A stretch of 64,000 nt of DNA. It comes from Lichenicoccus sp964242335 (GTDB lineage: Bacteria > Pseudomonadota > Alphaproteobacteria > Acetobacterales > Acetobacteraceae). Where the stretch lies: assembly GCA_964242335.1 (NCBI GenBank), contig CAXTAY010000004.1:62001-126000 (forward strand), read 5' to 3'. The translations under genes and the position numbers were made by a program. The first letter of the stretch is position 1; each line of letters opens with the position of its first letter. The notes under the pieces were generated by a model. It saw nothing but the letters and a program-made list of their open reading frames with translations, was not told the DNA's origin and did not search any database. Below, piece after piece: positions 13,255 through 21,498 of the stretch.

Positions 13255-13553
13255 CGCGGGATCGCCGATGTCGCGGCTGGTCTTAAAGTTAAAGCTCTAT
13301 GAGAAGCTGCTGAAGAAGGATTTGCCCAGACGTGAAGTCAGCGCCTCAACTCAGAAGTCCGTTCGGTCTGGTTCACTTCCGGAGAGTGGACATCGTCAGC
13401 GGCGACTACGGGGAATCGGCTTGGATGGGAAGCGGGCGGCGGGGGCTACCGGTCCAATGCTACACAAAAGCAGGCGAACGGCGCGGATTACAGTCTCGCA
13501 ATTGATCGTTGAGTAAGCATACTGGTGGCATTCGCCATCGGAGGGCGAGAAAC
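13255..13553 (+). other. Island left flank, no supported gene
   Basis: About 300 bases between the M16 peptidase stop and the ATPase start. Base composition falls from the host level to near even. Short open frames occur on both strands (for example 13268-13516), but none has a convincing start, a ribosome site or recognisable content. It may hold the ATPase promoter or a remnant of the insertion event; no clear -35/-10 pair was found. Confidence 0.4.
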
Positions 13554-15161
13554 ATGGCAACAGCGGCATATCAAGGAATTGTGTTCCCAGATCGGGCCGA
13601 AAGCATCCGGGATTTTCCAAGCTACCGCGTGTTTCTTGATCACTGGAACGAGCTCAGCAAAGCCCTTGGAGAGCGGTTCGAAGGTGTAGCATTACGTGGC
13701 GAATCCCGCGTCTTAGCTGTTCACGGCGAACAAGGAAGAGGAAAAACGCTTTTCGCCCAACAGTTGGCGAAGGATTTCGAAACAACAAGAGCCAATCTCC
13801 AGTCCTCAACAGCTCCCTTTCGTTTTGAAGAAAGTAATCTTTGGCATCGCATGGCAGGTGGTTTGGAGAGGCAATTCGCTCTCGTTTCAAAGGCCACGAC
13901 CAGCGCGGACTGCATCCATATTGAAGATGACGATAACTGGTTGAAGGGCCTGCTCCCGAGGCTGGAAGGCAACAAGGTCCGCAGTTTTATAGTAATAGCG
14001 GATAACGCCGAGAGATCGTATTTTCGGCGCGGCTTGGTTGAACTTGGTCTGTCTGAATACCTTGCTGTGCAAAACCAACCCGAGTTTCTCACGATGGTAG
14101 CACAGAAGTTAGTGCATCTCTGTCGTACTAAGATGTCACGATGCCTCTTCGTGACGTTGTCCAACGACCAGTCGTTTTTGACGGGGCTTCAAAATGCTGT
14201 TGAAGCGCAGCATGAAGGTCTGTTTGAGGTGCTTCCGCTACCTGCTCCAGGTGCTCGAGATAAGGAAACGATTGTCCGCATCAACACCAACAGATTGAAT
14301 CGGATTTCATACTGGTATTGCTTGGACAAGGCTGGACCAGATGAAAAGAAAGCTGTTTTCTCGGCTTTAAGTGGCGCGGATAGCTTTCCTGCCTCTTTCA
14401 GAGCTGTGAACAATGCTATCCGTCAAGCAAGTCCGTCTCGAACTGGCAGACCAGCTAAAAAGAACCTTATTTCTCTAATAGCTTTATGCAACACAGAGGC
14501 GATTTCATGGGATGATAGTCTCCTTGGTGAGGTGGACTCCGTAGAAGTTGATACACCGTGGTTTAGAGCCGTGAAGTATCGCCTGAATTGGACAAACTTA
14601 GCGATAACTGAAGAGCGAGAGCGAGGCCTTCTTGAATCAGAGTGGCACCTCAGAACAGTGTATCTGGCAAATCCATTTGTCCGCTCTCTGCTTAGCACCG
14701 ATGTCGCCACGCACTCAGCGCAACTCAAGCGTTTGCTAGACAGCCTCAAGCCAGTTTATGGGCCAGGAACTCTTACGACAACACGCGACACGGTCAAAGC
14801 CGAAGCCACTAGCCTAGTCGCAGGATGGTTGGATGACCCCAGTATTGACGTCGCCGATTTTTGGGCGCGCGGTCAAGCGCGTTCCATACTCTACGAGTCT
14901 CGGCTCTCCGCCTTGATCCCGGAATACAATCGATCCGCGCCAGGTTTTTTGGCTTATCGACCAGACGCGATAATCACGCCTTTCCATCCGTGCTCCATCC
15001 TAAACTCTATTAGCGATGACCAGACCACAATTAACGCCGCCATAAGACGCGACGCACACGTTTTCGAGTTTGCGGCCTTCACTGAGCCAAATCCAGCCGC
15101 GATCACAACTTATCTTAAAGGTAAATTGGCAAACTACGTGAAAATTACGCAAGAGCAATAG
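13554..15161 (+). CDS. Unrecognised P-loop ATPase (AAA+/STAND-like), isolated in a low-GC island
   Basis: 535 residues from the ATG at 13554, which has GGAGG at 13540-13544. Walker A is GEQGRGKT at residues 58-65. A hydrophobic strand ending FIVIADNAE (145-153) is a likely Walker B, and RCLFVTLSN near 200 looks like a sensor-1 strand. The rest, about 330 residues, is mostly helical and matches nothing I know; it has no membrane segment and no visible nuclease motif. Codon use (ATA, AGA, TTA, CTT) and GC near 50% differ sharply from the 72% flanks, a sign of transfer. It stands alone between housekeeping genes, so a single-gene defence or mobile-element role is a guess, not a finding. Confidence 0.7.
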   Translation: MATAAYQGIVFPDRAESIRDFPSYRVFLDHWNELSKALGERFEGVALRGESRVLAVHGEQGRGKTLFAQQLAKDFETTRANLQSSTAPFRFEESNLWHRMAGGLERQFALVSKATTSADCIHIEDDDNWLKGLLPRLEGNKVRSFIVIADNAERSYFRRGLVELGLSEYLAVQNQPEFLTMVAQKLVHLCRTKMSRCLFVTLSNDQSFLTGLQNAVEAQHEGLFEVLPLPAPGARDKETIVRINTNRLNRISYWYCLDKAGPDEKKAVFSALSGADSFPASFRAVNNAIRQASPSRTGRPAKKNLISLIALCNTEAISWDDSLLGEVDSVEVDTPWFRAVKYRLNWTNLAITEERERGLLESEWHLRTVYLANPFVRSLLSTDVATHSAQLKRLLDSLKPVYGPGTLTTTRDTVKAEATSLVAGWLDDPSIDVADFWARGQARSILYESRLSALIPEYNRSAPGFLAYRPDAIITPFHPCSILNSISDDQTTINAAIRRDAHVFEFAAFTEPNPAAITTYLKGKLANYVKITQEQ

Positions 15162-15409
15162 GGTAGTCCCCATCCTCGCCTCTCCACCGTGTAAGTGCGT
15201 TCTAGCATTTTGTGCTCCAGAGTAACCCGGCAGCTTACGGCGAGACGCGTTGGGGAAATCCTCTAGCGCGCTGGATTGCCGTAATTAGATTGATTTGGAA
15301 TACCTAGCTACGATTCCCTGAGGTTTAGGTTCGCGGCGCAACCTTAGTTTGCTGCTTAAAGAGCCCTATCAGTCTTTCAGACACAGTCGGCCGCGGCCGG
15401 ACGTTCGGC
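15162..15409. other. Island right flank, no gene seen
   Basis: About 250 bases after the ATPase stop, still AT-richer than the host, with returning high GC from about 15390. No open frame of note, RNA gene, terminator with a T-run or flanking direct repeat matching the left side was recognised. Confidence 0.4.
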
Positions 15410-16096
15410 CTAGACGATCGAGGTGCCGACGGTGCCGATACCACTAATCTCGCCTTCCAGTTGGTCGCCGCGCGTGACCGGGCCGACGCCGGAGGGGGTG
15501 CCGGTGAAGATCAGGTCGCCCGGGGCCAGGCGAACTAGGCGGGAGAGGGCAGCGATGCTCTCGGCGACCGACCAGATCATCTGCGACAGGTCGCCCTGCT
15601 GGCGCAATTCTCCGTTAACCCGCAGGGTGATCGCGCCGCGGTGTGGGGGCGGCAGCCGCTCGGCTGGGACCAGCAGGCCGATCGGGGCGGAGTGGTCGAA
15701 GCCCTTGGCCATGTCCCAGGGACGTCCCGCCTTTTTTGCCTCGGCCTGCAGGTCGCGGCGGGTCATGTCCAGGCCGGTGGCGTAGCCCCAGACGTGGTCG
15801 AGCGCCGTGTCGGCGGCGATGTCGGCGCGGCCGGAGCGCAGGGCCACGACCAGCTCGATCTCGTGGTGCAACGCCTCGGTCGCGGGCGGGTAGGGCAGGT
15901 CGGCGTCGCCGGTGAGGACGGCGTCCGCCGGCTTGCAGAAGAAAAACGGCGCCTCGCGCTCCGGATCGGCGCCCATCTCCTTCGCGTGCTCGGCGTAGTT
16001 GCGGCCGATGCAGTAGATCCGGCGCACCGGGAAGGCGTCTCCGGCGGCGGTCGGGATGAGGACGGGGGCGGCGGGCGGGATCACAGTCTGGGTCAT
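15410..16096 (-). CDS. Fumarylacetoacetate hydrolase (FAH) family protein
   Basis: 228 residues, the size of the single-domain FAH members such as fumarylpyruvate hydrolases and acylpyruvases. The body begins at YCIGRNYAEHAKEMG. Metal ligands are visible as E-x-E in HHEIELVVAL and a downstream Asp in GYATGLDMTRRDLQ; FTGTPSGVGPV near the end is the family signature. The usual reaction is hydrolysis of a C-C bond in a 2,4-diketo acid with Mg or Mn. The ATG at 16096 was taken because the conserved fold starts about 25 residues later. The gene is divergent from rpsB and has no catabolic partners here, so the substrate is open. Confidence 0.88.
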   Translation of the reverse strand: MTQTVIPPAAPVLIPTAAGDAFPVRRIYCIGRNYAEHAKEMGADPEREAPFFFCKPADAVLTGDADLPYPPATEALHHEIELVVALRSGRADIAADTALDHVWGYATGLDMTRRDLQAEAKKAGRPWDMAKGFDHSAPIGLLVPAERLPPPHRGAITLRVNGELRQQGDLSQMIWSVAESIAALSRLVRLAPGDLIFTGTPSGVGPVTRGDQLEGEISGIGTVGTSIV

Positions 16097-16315
16097 CGAG
16101 ACCGGATAGCAGAGCGCGCGCCGCGCGTCGCGGGGTCTTGGCCTGGTGGCACCTGCGCCGTCGCGCTTGCGCTCCGGGCGGGAGTTGGCCATATCCCGCC
16201 CGCCGGGCAGGTGGCGTGCCATCCGACCGGTAATTCGCACGCGGGGCGTTCCTGGTGTCCAGAGATGGACGGGGGCTCCGCGGAGGCACAACCAGGATCA
16301 AGGAGGGACACGCCG

Positions 16316-17158
16316 ATGGCGATGCCCGATTTCACCATGCGTCAGCTTCTGGAAGCCGGCGTGCATTTCGGCCACCATACCCGTCGCTGGAACCCGCGCA
16401 TGTCGCCGTTCCTGTTCGGGATACGCAACCAGGTCCACATCATCGACCTGCAGCAGACCGTGCCGATGCTCGACCGGGCGCTGCGCGCGGTGCGCGACAC
16501 GGTGGCCGGCGGCGGACGGGTGCTGTTCGTCGGCACCAAGCGGGCGGCGGCGGAGCACGTCGCGGACTCCGCGAAGCGCTGCGGGCAGTACTACGTCAAC
16601 CATCGCTGGCTCGGCGGCATGCTGACCAACTGGAAGACCATCACCGGCTCGATCAAGCGGCTGCGCCAGATCGAGGACATGCTGAGCGGCGACACGCACG
16701 GGCTGACCAAGAAGGAGATCCTCGAGATCACCCGCGACCAGGAGAAGCTGGAGCGCTCGCTGGGCGGCATCAAGGAGATGGGCGGCCTGCCGGACATCCT
16801 GTTCATCATCGACACCAACAAGGAGAAGCTGGCGGTCGAGGAGGCCACCAAGCTCGGCATCCCGGTGATCGCGGTGCTGGACAGCAACTCCGATCCGGTC
16901 GGCGTCACCTATCCGATCCCGGGCAACGACGACGCGATCCGCGCGATCACGCTGTACTGCGACCTGATCTCCTCGGCGGTGCTGGACGGCATCAGCGCCG
17001 AGCTGGGTGCCTCGGGCCAGGATTACGGCGCGGCCGAGGATCTGCCGGTGGAGATGGTGCCCGAGGTCTCGGCGTCCGAGCTGCAGGGCGTGATCGACGC
17101 CGCGCCGATGACCGAGGTGCCGGTCGAGGGCGAGCTGGCGGCCGCGCCCGCGGCGTGA
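16316..17158 (+). CDS. rpsB: 30S ribosomal protein S2
   Basis: 280 residues. The S2 core begins MRQLLEAGVHFGHHTRRWNP, followed by IHIIDLQQT-like and RWLGGMLTNWKT segments, all standard. AGGAGG at 16301-16306 sits nine bases before the ATG at 16316, fixing the start. A C-terminal acidic Ala/Glu-rich tail of about 40 residues is a common extension in alphaproteobacteria. It is the first gene of the rpsB-tsf pair, with recO and a kinase gene following on the same strand. Confidence 0.98.
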   Translation: MAMPDFTMRQLLEAGVHFGHHTRRWNPRMSPFLFGIRNQVHIIDLQQTVPMLDRALRAVRDTVAGGGRVLFVGTKRAAAEHVADSAKRCGQYYVNHRWLGGMLTNWKTITGSIKRLRQIEDMLSGDTHGLTKKEILEITRDQEKLERSLGGIKEMGGLPDILFIIDTNKEKLAVEEATKLGIPVIAVLDSNSDPVGVTYPIPGNDDAIRAITLYCDLISSAVLDGISAELGASGQDYGAAEDLPVEMVPEVSASELQGVIDAAPMTEVPVEGELAAAPAA

Positions 17159-17169
17159 CGTCCCGGCCC

Positions 17170-17237
17170 GCCGTTCCGGCGGGTGCCACCACAGGATGAA
17201 GGCGGATGCACGTCCTGGCCGGTCCGGCCGGGACGTG
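17170..17237 (+). promoter_or_regulatory. Structured rpsB-tsf intergenic region
   Basis: Two GC-rich hairpins lie between rpsB and tsf. The first pairs the CCCGCC just after the rpsB stop with GGCGGG. The second pairs CACGTCC (17209-17215) with GGACGTG (17231-17237), with an inner GGCC pairing. Neither has a T-run. They could attenuate, process or translationally regulate tsf relative to rpsB; that is inference from structure and position. Confidence 0.4.
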
Positions 17238-17261
17238 CTCCCTGTTTCAGGAGACAAGCTG

Positions 17262-18170
17262 ATGGCCGAAGTGACGGCTGCCCTGGTCAAGGCGCTTCGC
17301 GAGAAGACCGGCGCGGGGATGATGGACTGCAAGAAGGCGCTGACCGAGAGCGGCGGCGACATCGAGGCGGCGGTCGACTGGCTGCGCAAGAAGGGCCTCG
17401 CCGCGGCGGCGAAGAAGTCCGGGCGGGTGACCGCCGAGGGGTTGGTCGGCGTCGCCTCGGCGCCGCAGGCGGCGGCCATGGTCGAGATCAACGCCGAGAC
17501 CGATTTCGTCGCCCGCAACGAGGGCTTCCAGGCGTTCGTGGAGGGTGTGGCGAAGGCAGCACTCACCGTCGGCGAGGACCTGGAGGCGATCCGTGCGGCG
17601 GTGCTGCCCGGCGCGGGCCATACCGTGGCCGAGGAGATGACCAGGCTGATCGCCACCATCGGCGAGAACATGTCGCTGCGCCGGGCGCGGGTGCTGCGGG
17701 TGAAGTCGGGCGTGGTGGCGAGCTACGTGCACGCGGCGCTGCGGCCGGGCCTGGGCAAGATCGGCGTGCTGGCGGCGATCGAGGCGCCGAGCGAGAGCGA
17801 CGCGCTGGAGCTGCTGGGCCGCCAGGTCGGCATGCACGTGGCGGCGACGCGCCCGACCGCGCTCGACATCGGCGGCGTCGATCCGCAGGCGCTGGAGCGC
17901 GAGCGGGCGGTGCTGGTCGAGCAGGCGCGGGCGTCGGGCAAGCCGGACGCGATCATCGAGAAGATGGTCGATGGCCGGGTGCGCAAGTACTACGAGGAGG
18001 TGGTGCTGCTGGAGCAGGTCTGGGTGCATGACGGCGAGAGCCGGGTGAAGGCGGTGGTGCAGAAGGCGGGCGGCACGCTGACCGGCTTCGACCGCTTCCA
18101 GCTCGGCGAAGGCATCGAGAAGGACGAAGGCGACTTCGCCGGCGAAGTCGCCGCCGCCGCCGGCCTGTAA
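17262..18170 (+). CDS. tsf: Elongation factor Ts
   Basis: 302 residues, standard length. The N-terminal UBA-like module reads VKALREKTGAGMMDCKKAL, followed by DIEAAVDWLRKKG; the TDFVARN motif contacting EF-Tu occurs near residue 80. The factor exchanges GDP for GTP on EF-Tu. The ATG at 17262 has AGGAGA nearby; an in-frame ATG at 17196 would add 22 residues with no family similarity. It follows rpsB by 103 bp in the usual arrangement. Confidence 0.98.
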   Translation: MAEVTAALVKALREKTGAGMMDCKKALTESGGDIEAAVDWLRKKGLAAAAKKSGRVTAEGLVGVASAPQAAAMVEINAETDFVARNEGFQAFVEGVAKAALTVGEDLEAIRAAVLPGAGHTVAEEMTRLIATIGENMSLRRARVLRVKSGVVASYVHAALRPGLGKIGVLAAIEAPSESDALELLGRQVGMHVAATRPTALDIGGVDPQALERERAVLVEQARASGKPDAIIEKMVDGRVRKYYEEVVLLEQVWVHDGESRVKAVVQKAGGTLTGFDRFQLGEGIEKDEGDFAGEVAAAAGL

Positions 18171-18171
18171 C

Positions 18172-18217
18172 GGGGCCTGGGGCCGCCGGCCCCAGCGGGT
18201 CCAGGGCAGCGCCCTGG
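18172..18217 (+). repeat. Intergenic double-hairpin repeat, copy A
   Basis: A 46-base unit between tsf and recO. It contains two hairpins: TGGGGCC (18178-18184) with GGCCCCA (18188-18194), and CCAGGGC (18201-18207) with GCCCTGG (18211-18217), joined by GCGGGT. A second copy in inverse orientation is at 22805-22850. Where the two copies differ in the second stem the changes keep pairing. Sitting just before the recO start it could also act on transcript end or stability. No T-run follows. Confidence 0.75.
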
Positions 18218-18225
18218 CCTGAAGC

Positions 18226-18972
18226 ATGGAGTGGGAAGCCCCCGCCCTGGTGCTGTCCGCAGCGCCCTACGGCGAGAGTGCCATGGTGGTGCACGTGCTC
18301 ACCGAGGCGCACGGCCCCTACCGCGGATTGGTCCGAGGCGGGGCGTCGCGCGCCCAGGCGGCGCTGTGGCAGCCCGGCAACCTGATCTCGGCGCGCTGGT
18401 TCGCGCGGCTCTCCGAGCAGCTGGGAACCCTGACCGCCGAGCTGGTGCATCCGTCGGCGGCGCGGGTGCTGGACCACAAGCTTCCCCTGGCGCTGCTGTC
18501 GGCGGCCTGCGCGGTGGCGGACGACGTGCTGCCGGAGCGGGAGCCGCATCCGCGCAGCTTCGAGGGGCTGCTGCGGCTGCTGACCCTGCTCAGCCTCGAT
18601 CCGGTGGAGGGCGCGCGGCTGGGACCGGCGGCGCTGCTGCGCTGGGAGGTGGTGCTGCTGTCGGACCTGGGGTACGGGCTCGACCTGTCGTGCTGTGCGG
18701 TGACCGGAGGCAGCGACGGGCTGGCCTACGTCTCGCCGCGCAGCGGCCGCGCGGTCAGCGAGGCCGGCGTCGGAGAGTGGCGCGACCGGCTGCTGCCGTT
18801 GCCGAGGCTGCTGCTGGCGGAGGAGGATGCCGGCTCGGTCGCCGACTGGTGCGACGGCCTGCGCCTGACCGGGCACTTCCTGGCGCGGGACGCGTTCGGG
18901 CAGAGGCACCGGCCGCTGCCGGCGGCAAGGCTCAGGCTGCTGGAGATGATGGAGGGGATGCTGCGGCCATGA
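18226..18972 (+). CDS. recO: DNA repair protein RecO
   Basis: 248 residues, typical for RecO. It begins MEWEAPALVLSAAPYGESAMVVHVLTEAHG, the N-terminal OB fold that binds ssDNA and SSB, followed by a helical domain with LLRWEVVLLSDLGYGLDLSCCAV. RecO works with RecR to load RecA in the RecF pathway. Only an adjacent CC pair remains where some homologues have a zinc site. The ATG is nine bases after the repeat at 18172-18217. Its stop overlaps the ATG of the next gene (ATGA), so the kinase gene is coupled to it, an odd functional pairing. Confidence 0.92.
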   Translation: MEWEAPALVLSAAPYGESAMVVHVLTEAHGPYRGLVRGGASRAQAALWQPGNLISARWFARLSEQLGTLTAELVHPSAARVLDHKLPLALLSAACAVADDVLPEREPHPRSFEGLLRLLTLLSLDPVEGARLGPAALLRWEVVLLSDLGYGLDLSCCAVTGGSDGLAYVSPRSGRAVSEAGVGEWRDRLLPLPRLLLAEEDAGSVADWCDGLRLTGHFLARDAFGQRHRPLPAARLRLLEMMEGMLRP

Positions 18973-20603
18973 AACGCTTCCTCAACGACCGCGACGCGAT
19001 GGTGGGGGAGTCGCTCGACGGGCTGCTGATGTCGCCCGCCGGGCAGGCGCTGTGCCGGATCGACGATCCCGACCTCAAGGTGGTGCTGCGCGCGGACTGG
19101 GACCGCGCCCGGGTGGCGCTGGTCTCGGGGGGCGGGTCGGGACATGAGCCGGCGCATGCCGGCTTCGTCGGCGAGGGGATGCTGACGGCGGCGGTGTGCG
19201 GCGAGGTGTTCGCCTCGCCGGGCGTGGACGCGGTGCTGTCGGCGATCGTGGCGGTGACGGGGGCGCCGGGCTGCCTGCTGATCGTGAAGAACTATACCGG
19301 CGACCGGCTGAATTTCGGCCTCGCCGCCGAGCGGGCGCGGGCGATGGGGCTCGATGTCGAGATGGTGGTGGTCGGCGACGACGTGGCACTGCCGGAGGCG
19401 GTGCAGGCGCGCGGCATCGCCGGGGTGCTGTTCGTGCACAAGCTGGCGGGCGCGGCGGCGGCGGCGGGCCGGACGCTGGGCAAGGTGGCGGCGGCGGCGC
19501 GGGATGCGGCGGTGCACGTACGCTCGATCGGGCTGTCGCTGTCGGGGTGCAGCGGCTATGGCGGCGAGGGTCGCGCGCCGCTGGGCGAGGCGGAGGCGGA
19601 GCTGGGCCTGGGCATACATGGCGAGCCGGGAGCGGCGATCGTGCCGATGGGCACCGCGCGAACGCTGGTCGGGCTCGTGGTGGAGCGGCTGCTCGAGCGG
19701 GGACATCGAGCCGACGCGCGCTACGCGGCGCTGCTGAACAACCTGGGTGCGACGCCGCCGCTGGAGATGGCGCTGCTGCTGCAGGCACTGGCGGAGAGCG
19801 AGCTCGGGCCGCAGCTGGCGCTGATCTCGGGGCCGGGGCGGTTCATGACGTCGCTGGACATGAACGGCTTCTCGCTGTCGCTGCTGGAGCTCGATGCGGC
19901 GCGGGAGGCAGGGCTGCTCGCGACGCCGGCGCCGACGGCCTGGCAGCAGGCGCGCGCGTTCGCGCGGCCGAGGCTGGTGCCGACGCCTTCGATCGGCGGC
20001 GCGGCGATGCCGGCGGCCTCGGCGGATGCCGGGGTGCGGGCGATGGTCGAGGCCGGGGCGGCGCTGTTCGGCAGCATCGAGGCCGAGATCAACGCGCTCG
20101 ATGCCGCGGTGGGCGACGGAGATACCGGCACCACCTTCGCCCAGGCGGCGTCCGCGCTGACGCGGCAGCTCGATGCGCTGCCATACGCGCAGGGGGAGCT
20201 GCTGCTCGGAAGCATCGGCAATCTGCTGCTGCGGCAGTCCGGCGGCTCCAGCGGGGTGCTGCTGGCGACGCTGTTCACCGCCGCCGGCACCGCCTATGCC
20301 GGCGGGGTCGGCTGGATCGCGGCATTCGCGGCCGGGCTGGAGCGGATGAAGGCCTACGGGGGTGCGGGGCGGGGCGACCGCACGCTGATCGACGCGCTGG
20401 AACCCGCACTCGGGGCGCTGGCGGCCGGCGGCGGCCTGGCGGAGGCGGCACGGGCGGCGCGAGCGGGGGCGGAGGCGACGCGGGCGATGGCGGCGCGCGC
20501 CGGGCGATCGGCCTACGTGCCGGAGGCCAGGCTGATCGGGGTGGCCGACCCGGGTGCGGAGGCGGTGGCGCGGCTGTTCGAGAGGCTGGCTTCGGTCAGG
20601 TGA
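18969..20603 (+). CDS. Dihydroxyacetone kinase, single-chain DhaK-DhaL
   Basis: 544 residues combining both kinase halves. The DhaK part has GGGSGHEPAHAGFVG and GEVFASP for substrate binding, KNYTGDRLNF, and LGIHGEPG with the His that binds the ketone carbonyl covalently. The DhaL part starts near residue 350 with ALDAAVGDGDTGTTF, whose Asp residues hold the Mg-ATP, and has the GGSSGVL motif. The single-chain form with DhaL attached uses ATP, unlike the PTS-linked three-protein form. The product is dihydroxyacetone phosphate. Start ATG overlaps the recO stop by 4 bp. The last eight bases overlap the convergent dehydrogenase gene. Confidence 0.93.
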   Translation: MKRFLNDRDAMVGESLDGLLMSPAGQALCRIDDPDLKVVLRADWDRARVALVSGGGSGHEPAHAGFVGEGMLTAAVCGEVFASPGVDAVLSAIVAVTGAPGCLLIVKNYTGDRLNFGLAAERARAMGLDVEMVVVGDDVALPEAVQARGIAGVLFVHKLAGAAAAAGRTLGKVAAAARDAAVHVRSIGLSLSGCSGYGGEGRAPLGEAEAELGLGIHGEPGAAIVPMGTARTLVGLVVERLLERGHRADARYAALLNNLGATPPLEMALLLQALAESELGPQLALISGPGRFMTSLDMNGFSLSLLELDAAREAGLLATPAPTAWQQARAFARPRLVPTPSIGGAAMPAASADAGVRAMVEAGAALFGSIEAEINALDAAVGDGDTGTTFAQAASALTRQLDALPYAQGELLLGSIGNLLLRQSGGSSGVLLATLFTAAGTAYAGGVGWIAAFAAGLERMKAYGGAGRGDRTLIDALEPALGALAAGGGLAEAARAARAGAEATRAMAARAGRSAYVPEARLIGVADPGAEAVARLFERLASVR

Positions 20604-21498
20604 GGCCGGCGTCGTCGCGGGCGCGTTGCGACAGGGCGGCGAAGTCGAGCCCGCCCTCGCCGTGGGCCAGCATCGCCAGGAAGCGGTCGCGCAGCAGCGA
20701 GGCCATCGGCAGCGGCACCGACAACGCCTCGGCGGCGGCGAGCAGCAGGCGGGTGTCCTTGGCGGCTAGCGGCACCGCGGCACCCGGCGGCTCGAAGCGC
20801 TGCTCGACGATCAGCTTGCCGTAGTTCCTGTGCACCGGGGCGTCGAAGAAGCTGTTGGTGAGGATCTCGAACAGGGCGGCGGGCGGGATGCCACCCTTGT
20901 CGTTGAGGGCGAACATCTCCGACATCTGCTCGATGGTCGAGAAGATCATGAAGTTGAGCGAGAGCTTGACTAGGTTGGAGCGGGCCGGATCGTCGCCGAC
21001 GTCGAAGATGCGCTTCCCCATCTGGCCGAGCGGCTGGGCGATGCGCTCGCGCGCCGCGGCACTGCCGGCCTGGACGATGAACAGCTCTCCGGCGCGGGCG
21101 GCGGGCGGGCGGCCGAGCACGGTCGCGGCGGCGTAGAGCTGGCCGCGCTCGCGGTGGGCCTGGTCGAAGCGGGTGGACAGGCTGGGCGAGATGGTGCTGC
21201 AGGAGACGTGCACGGCGCCGTCGCCGAGGCCTTCGGCGAGACCGCCGGTACCGAGCACCAGCTGCTCCGCGGCGGCGTCGTGGGCGAGCATGGTGAAGAC
21301 GATGTCCGCCCCCCGTGCGGCGTCCGCCGGGGCCGCGGCGAGGCGGGCGCCGGCGGCGACCAGCGCGTCGGCGCGGGCGGCGGTGCGGTTGAAGACGTGC
21401 AGCGCGTGCCCGGCCTCGAGCAGGCGCGTGGCCATGGGCTCGCCCATGGGACCGAGACCGATGAAGCCGATCTGCATGGCGTGGAGTTCCTGGTTCAT
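20596..21498 (-). CDS. NAD(P)-dependent beta-hydroxyacid dehydrogenase (3-hydroxyisobutyrate dehydrogenase family)
   Basis: 300 residues. The Rossmann motif is MQIGFIGLGPMGEPMATRLL. The substrate motif near 120 reads VSCSTISPSLSTR, where DxSTxxP is usual, and the catalytic Lys lies in NLVKLSLNFM near 180. The C-terminal helical domain includes PLAAKDTRLLL. Members reduce or oxidise short beta-hydroxy acids such as tartronate semialdehyde or 3-hydroxyisobutyrate. The ATG at 21498 overlaps the stop of the upstream MFS gene as ATGA; an internal ATG at 21477 begins the fold directly and is an alternative. Coupling to a sugar-acid-type transporter fits a tartronate-semialdehyde role, but this is inference. 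Confidence 0.88.
   Translation of the reverse strand: MNQELHAMQIGFIGLGPMGEPMATRLLEAGHALHVFNRTAARADALVAAGARLAAAPADAARGADIVFTMLAHDAAAEQLVLGTGGLAEGLGDGAVHVSCSTISPSLSTRFDQAHRERGQLYAAATVLGRPPAARAGELFIVQAGSAAARERIAQPLGQMGKRIFDVGDDPARSNLVKLSLNFMIFSTIEQMSEMFALNDKGGIPPAALFEILTNSFFDAPVHRNYGKLIVEQRFEPPGAAVPLAAKDTRLLLAAAEALSVPLPMASLLRDRFLAMLAHGEGGLDFAALSQRARDDAGLT

Noticed and set aside
13268..13516. 82-codon frame before the ATPase gene
   Set aside because: No ribosome site or similarity; another frame on the opposite strand is equally open.
13255..15409. Insertion sequence or integron at the ATPase island
   Set aside because: No transposase, integrase, inverted repeats or target duplication could be seen at either edge.
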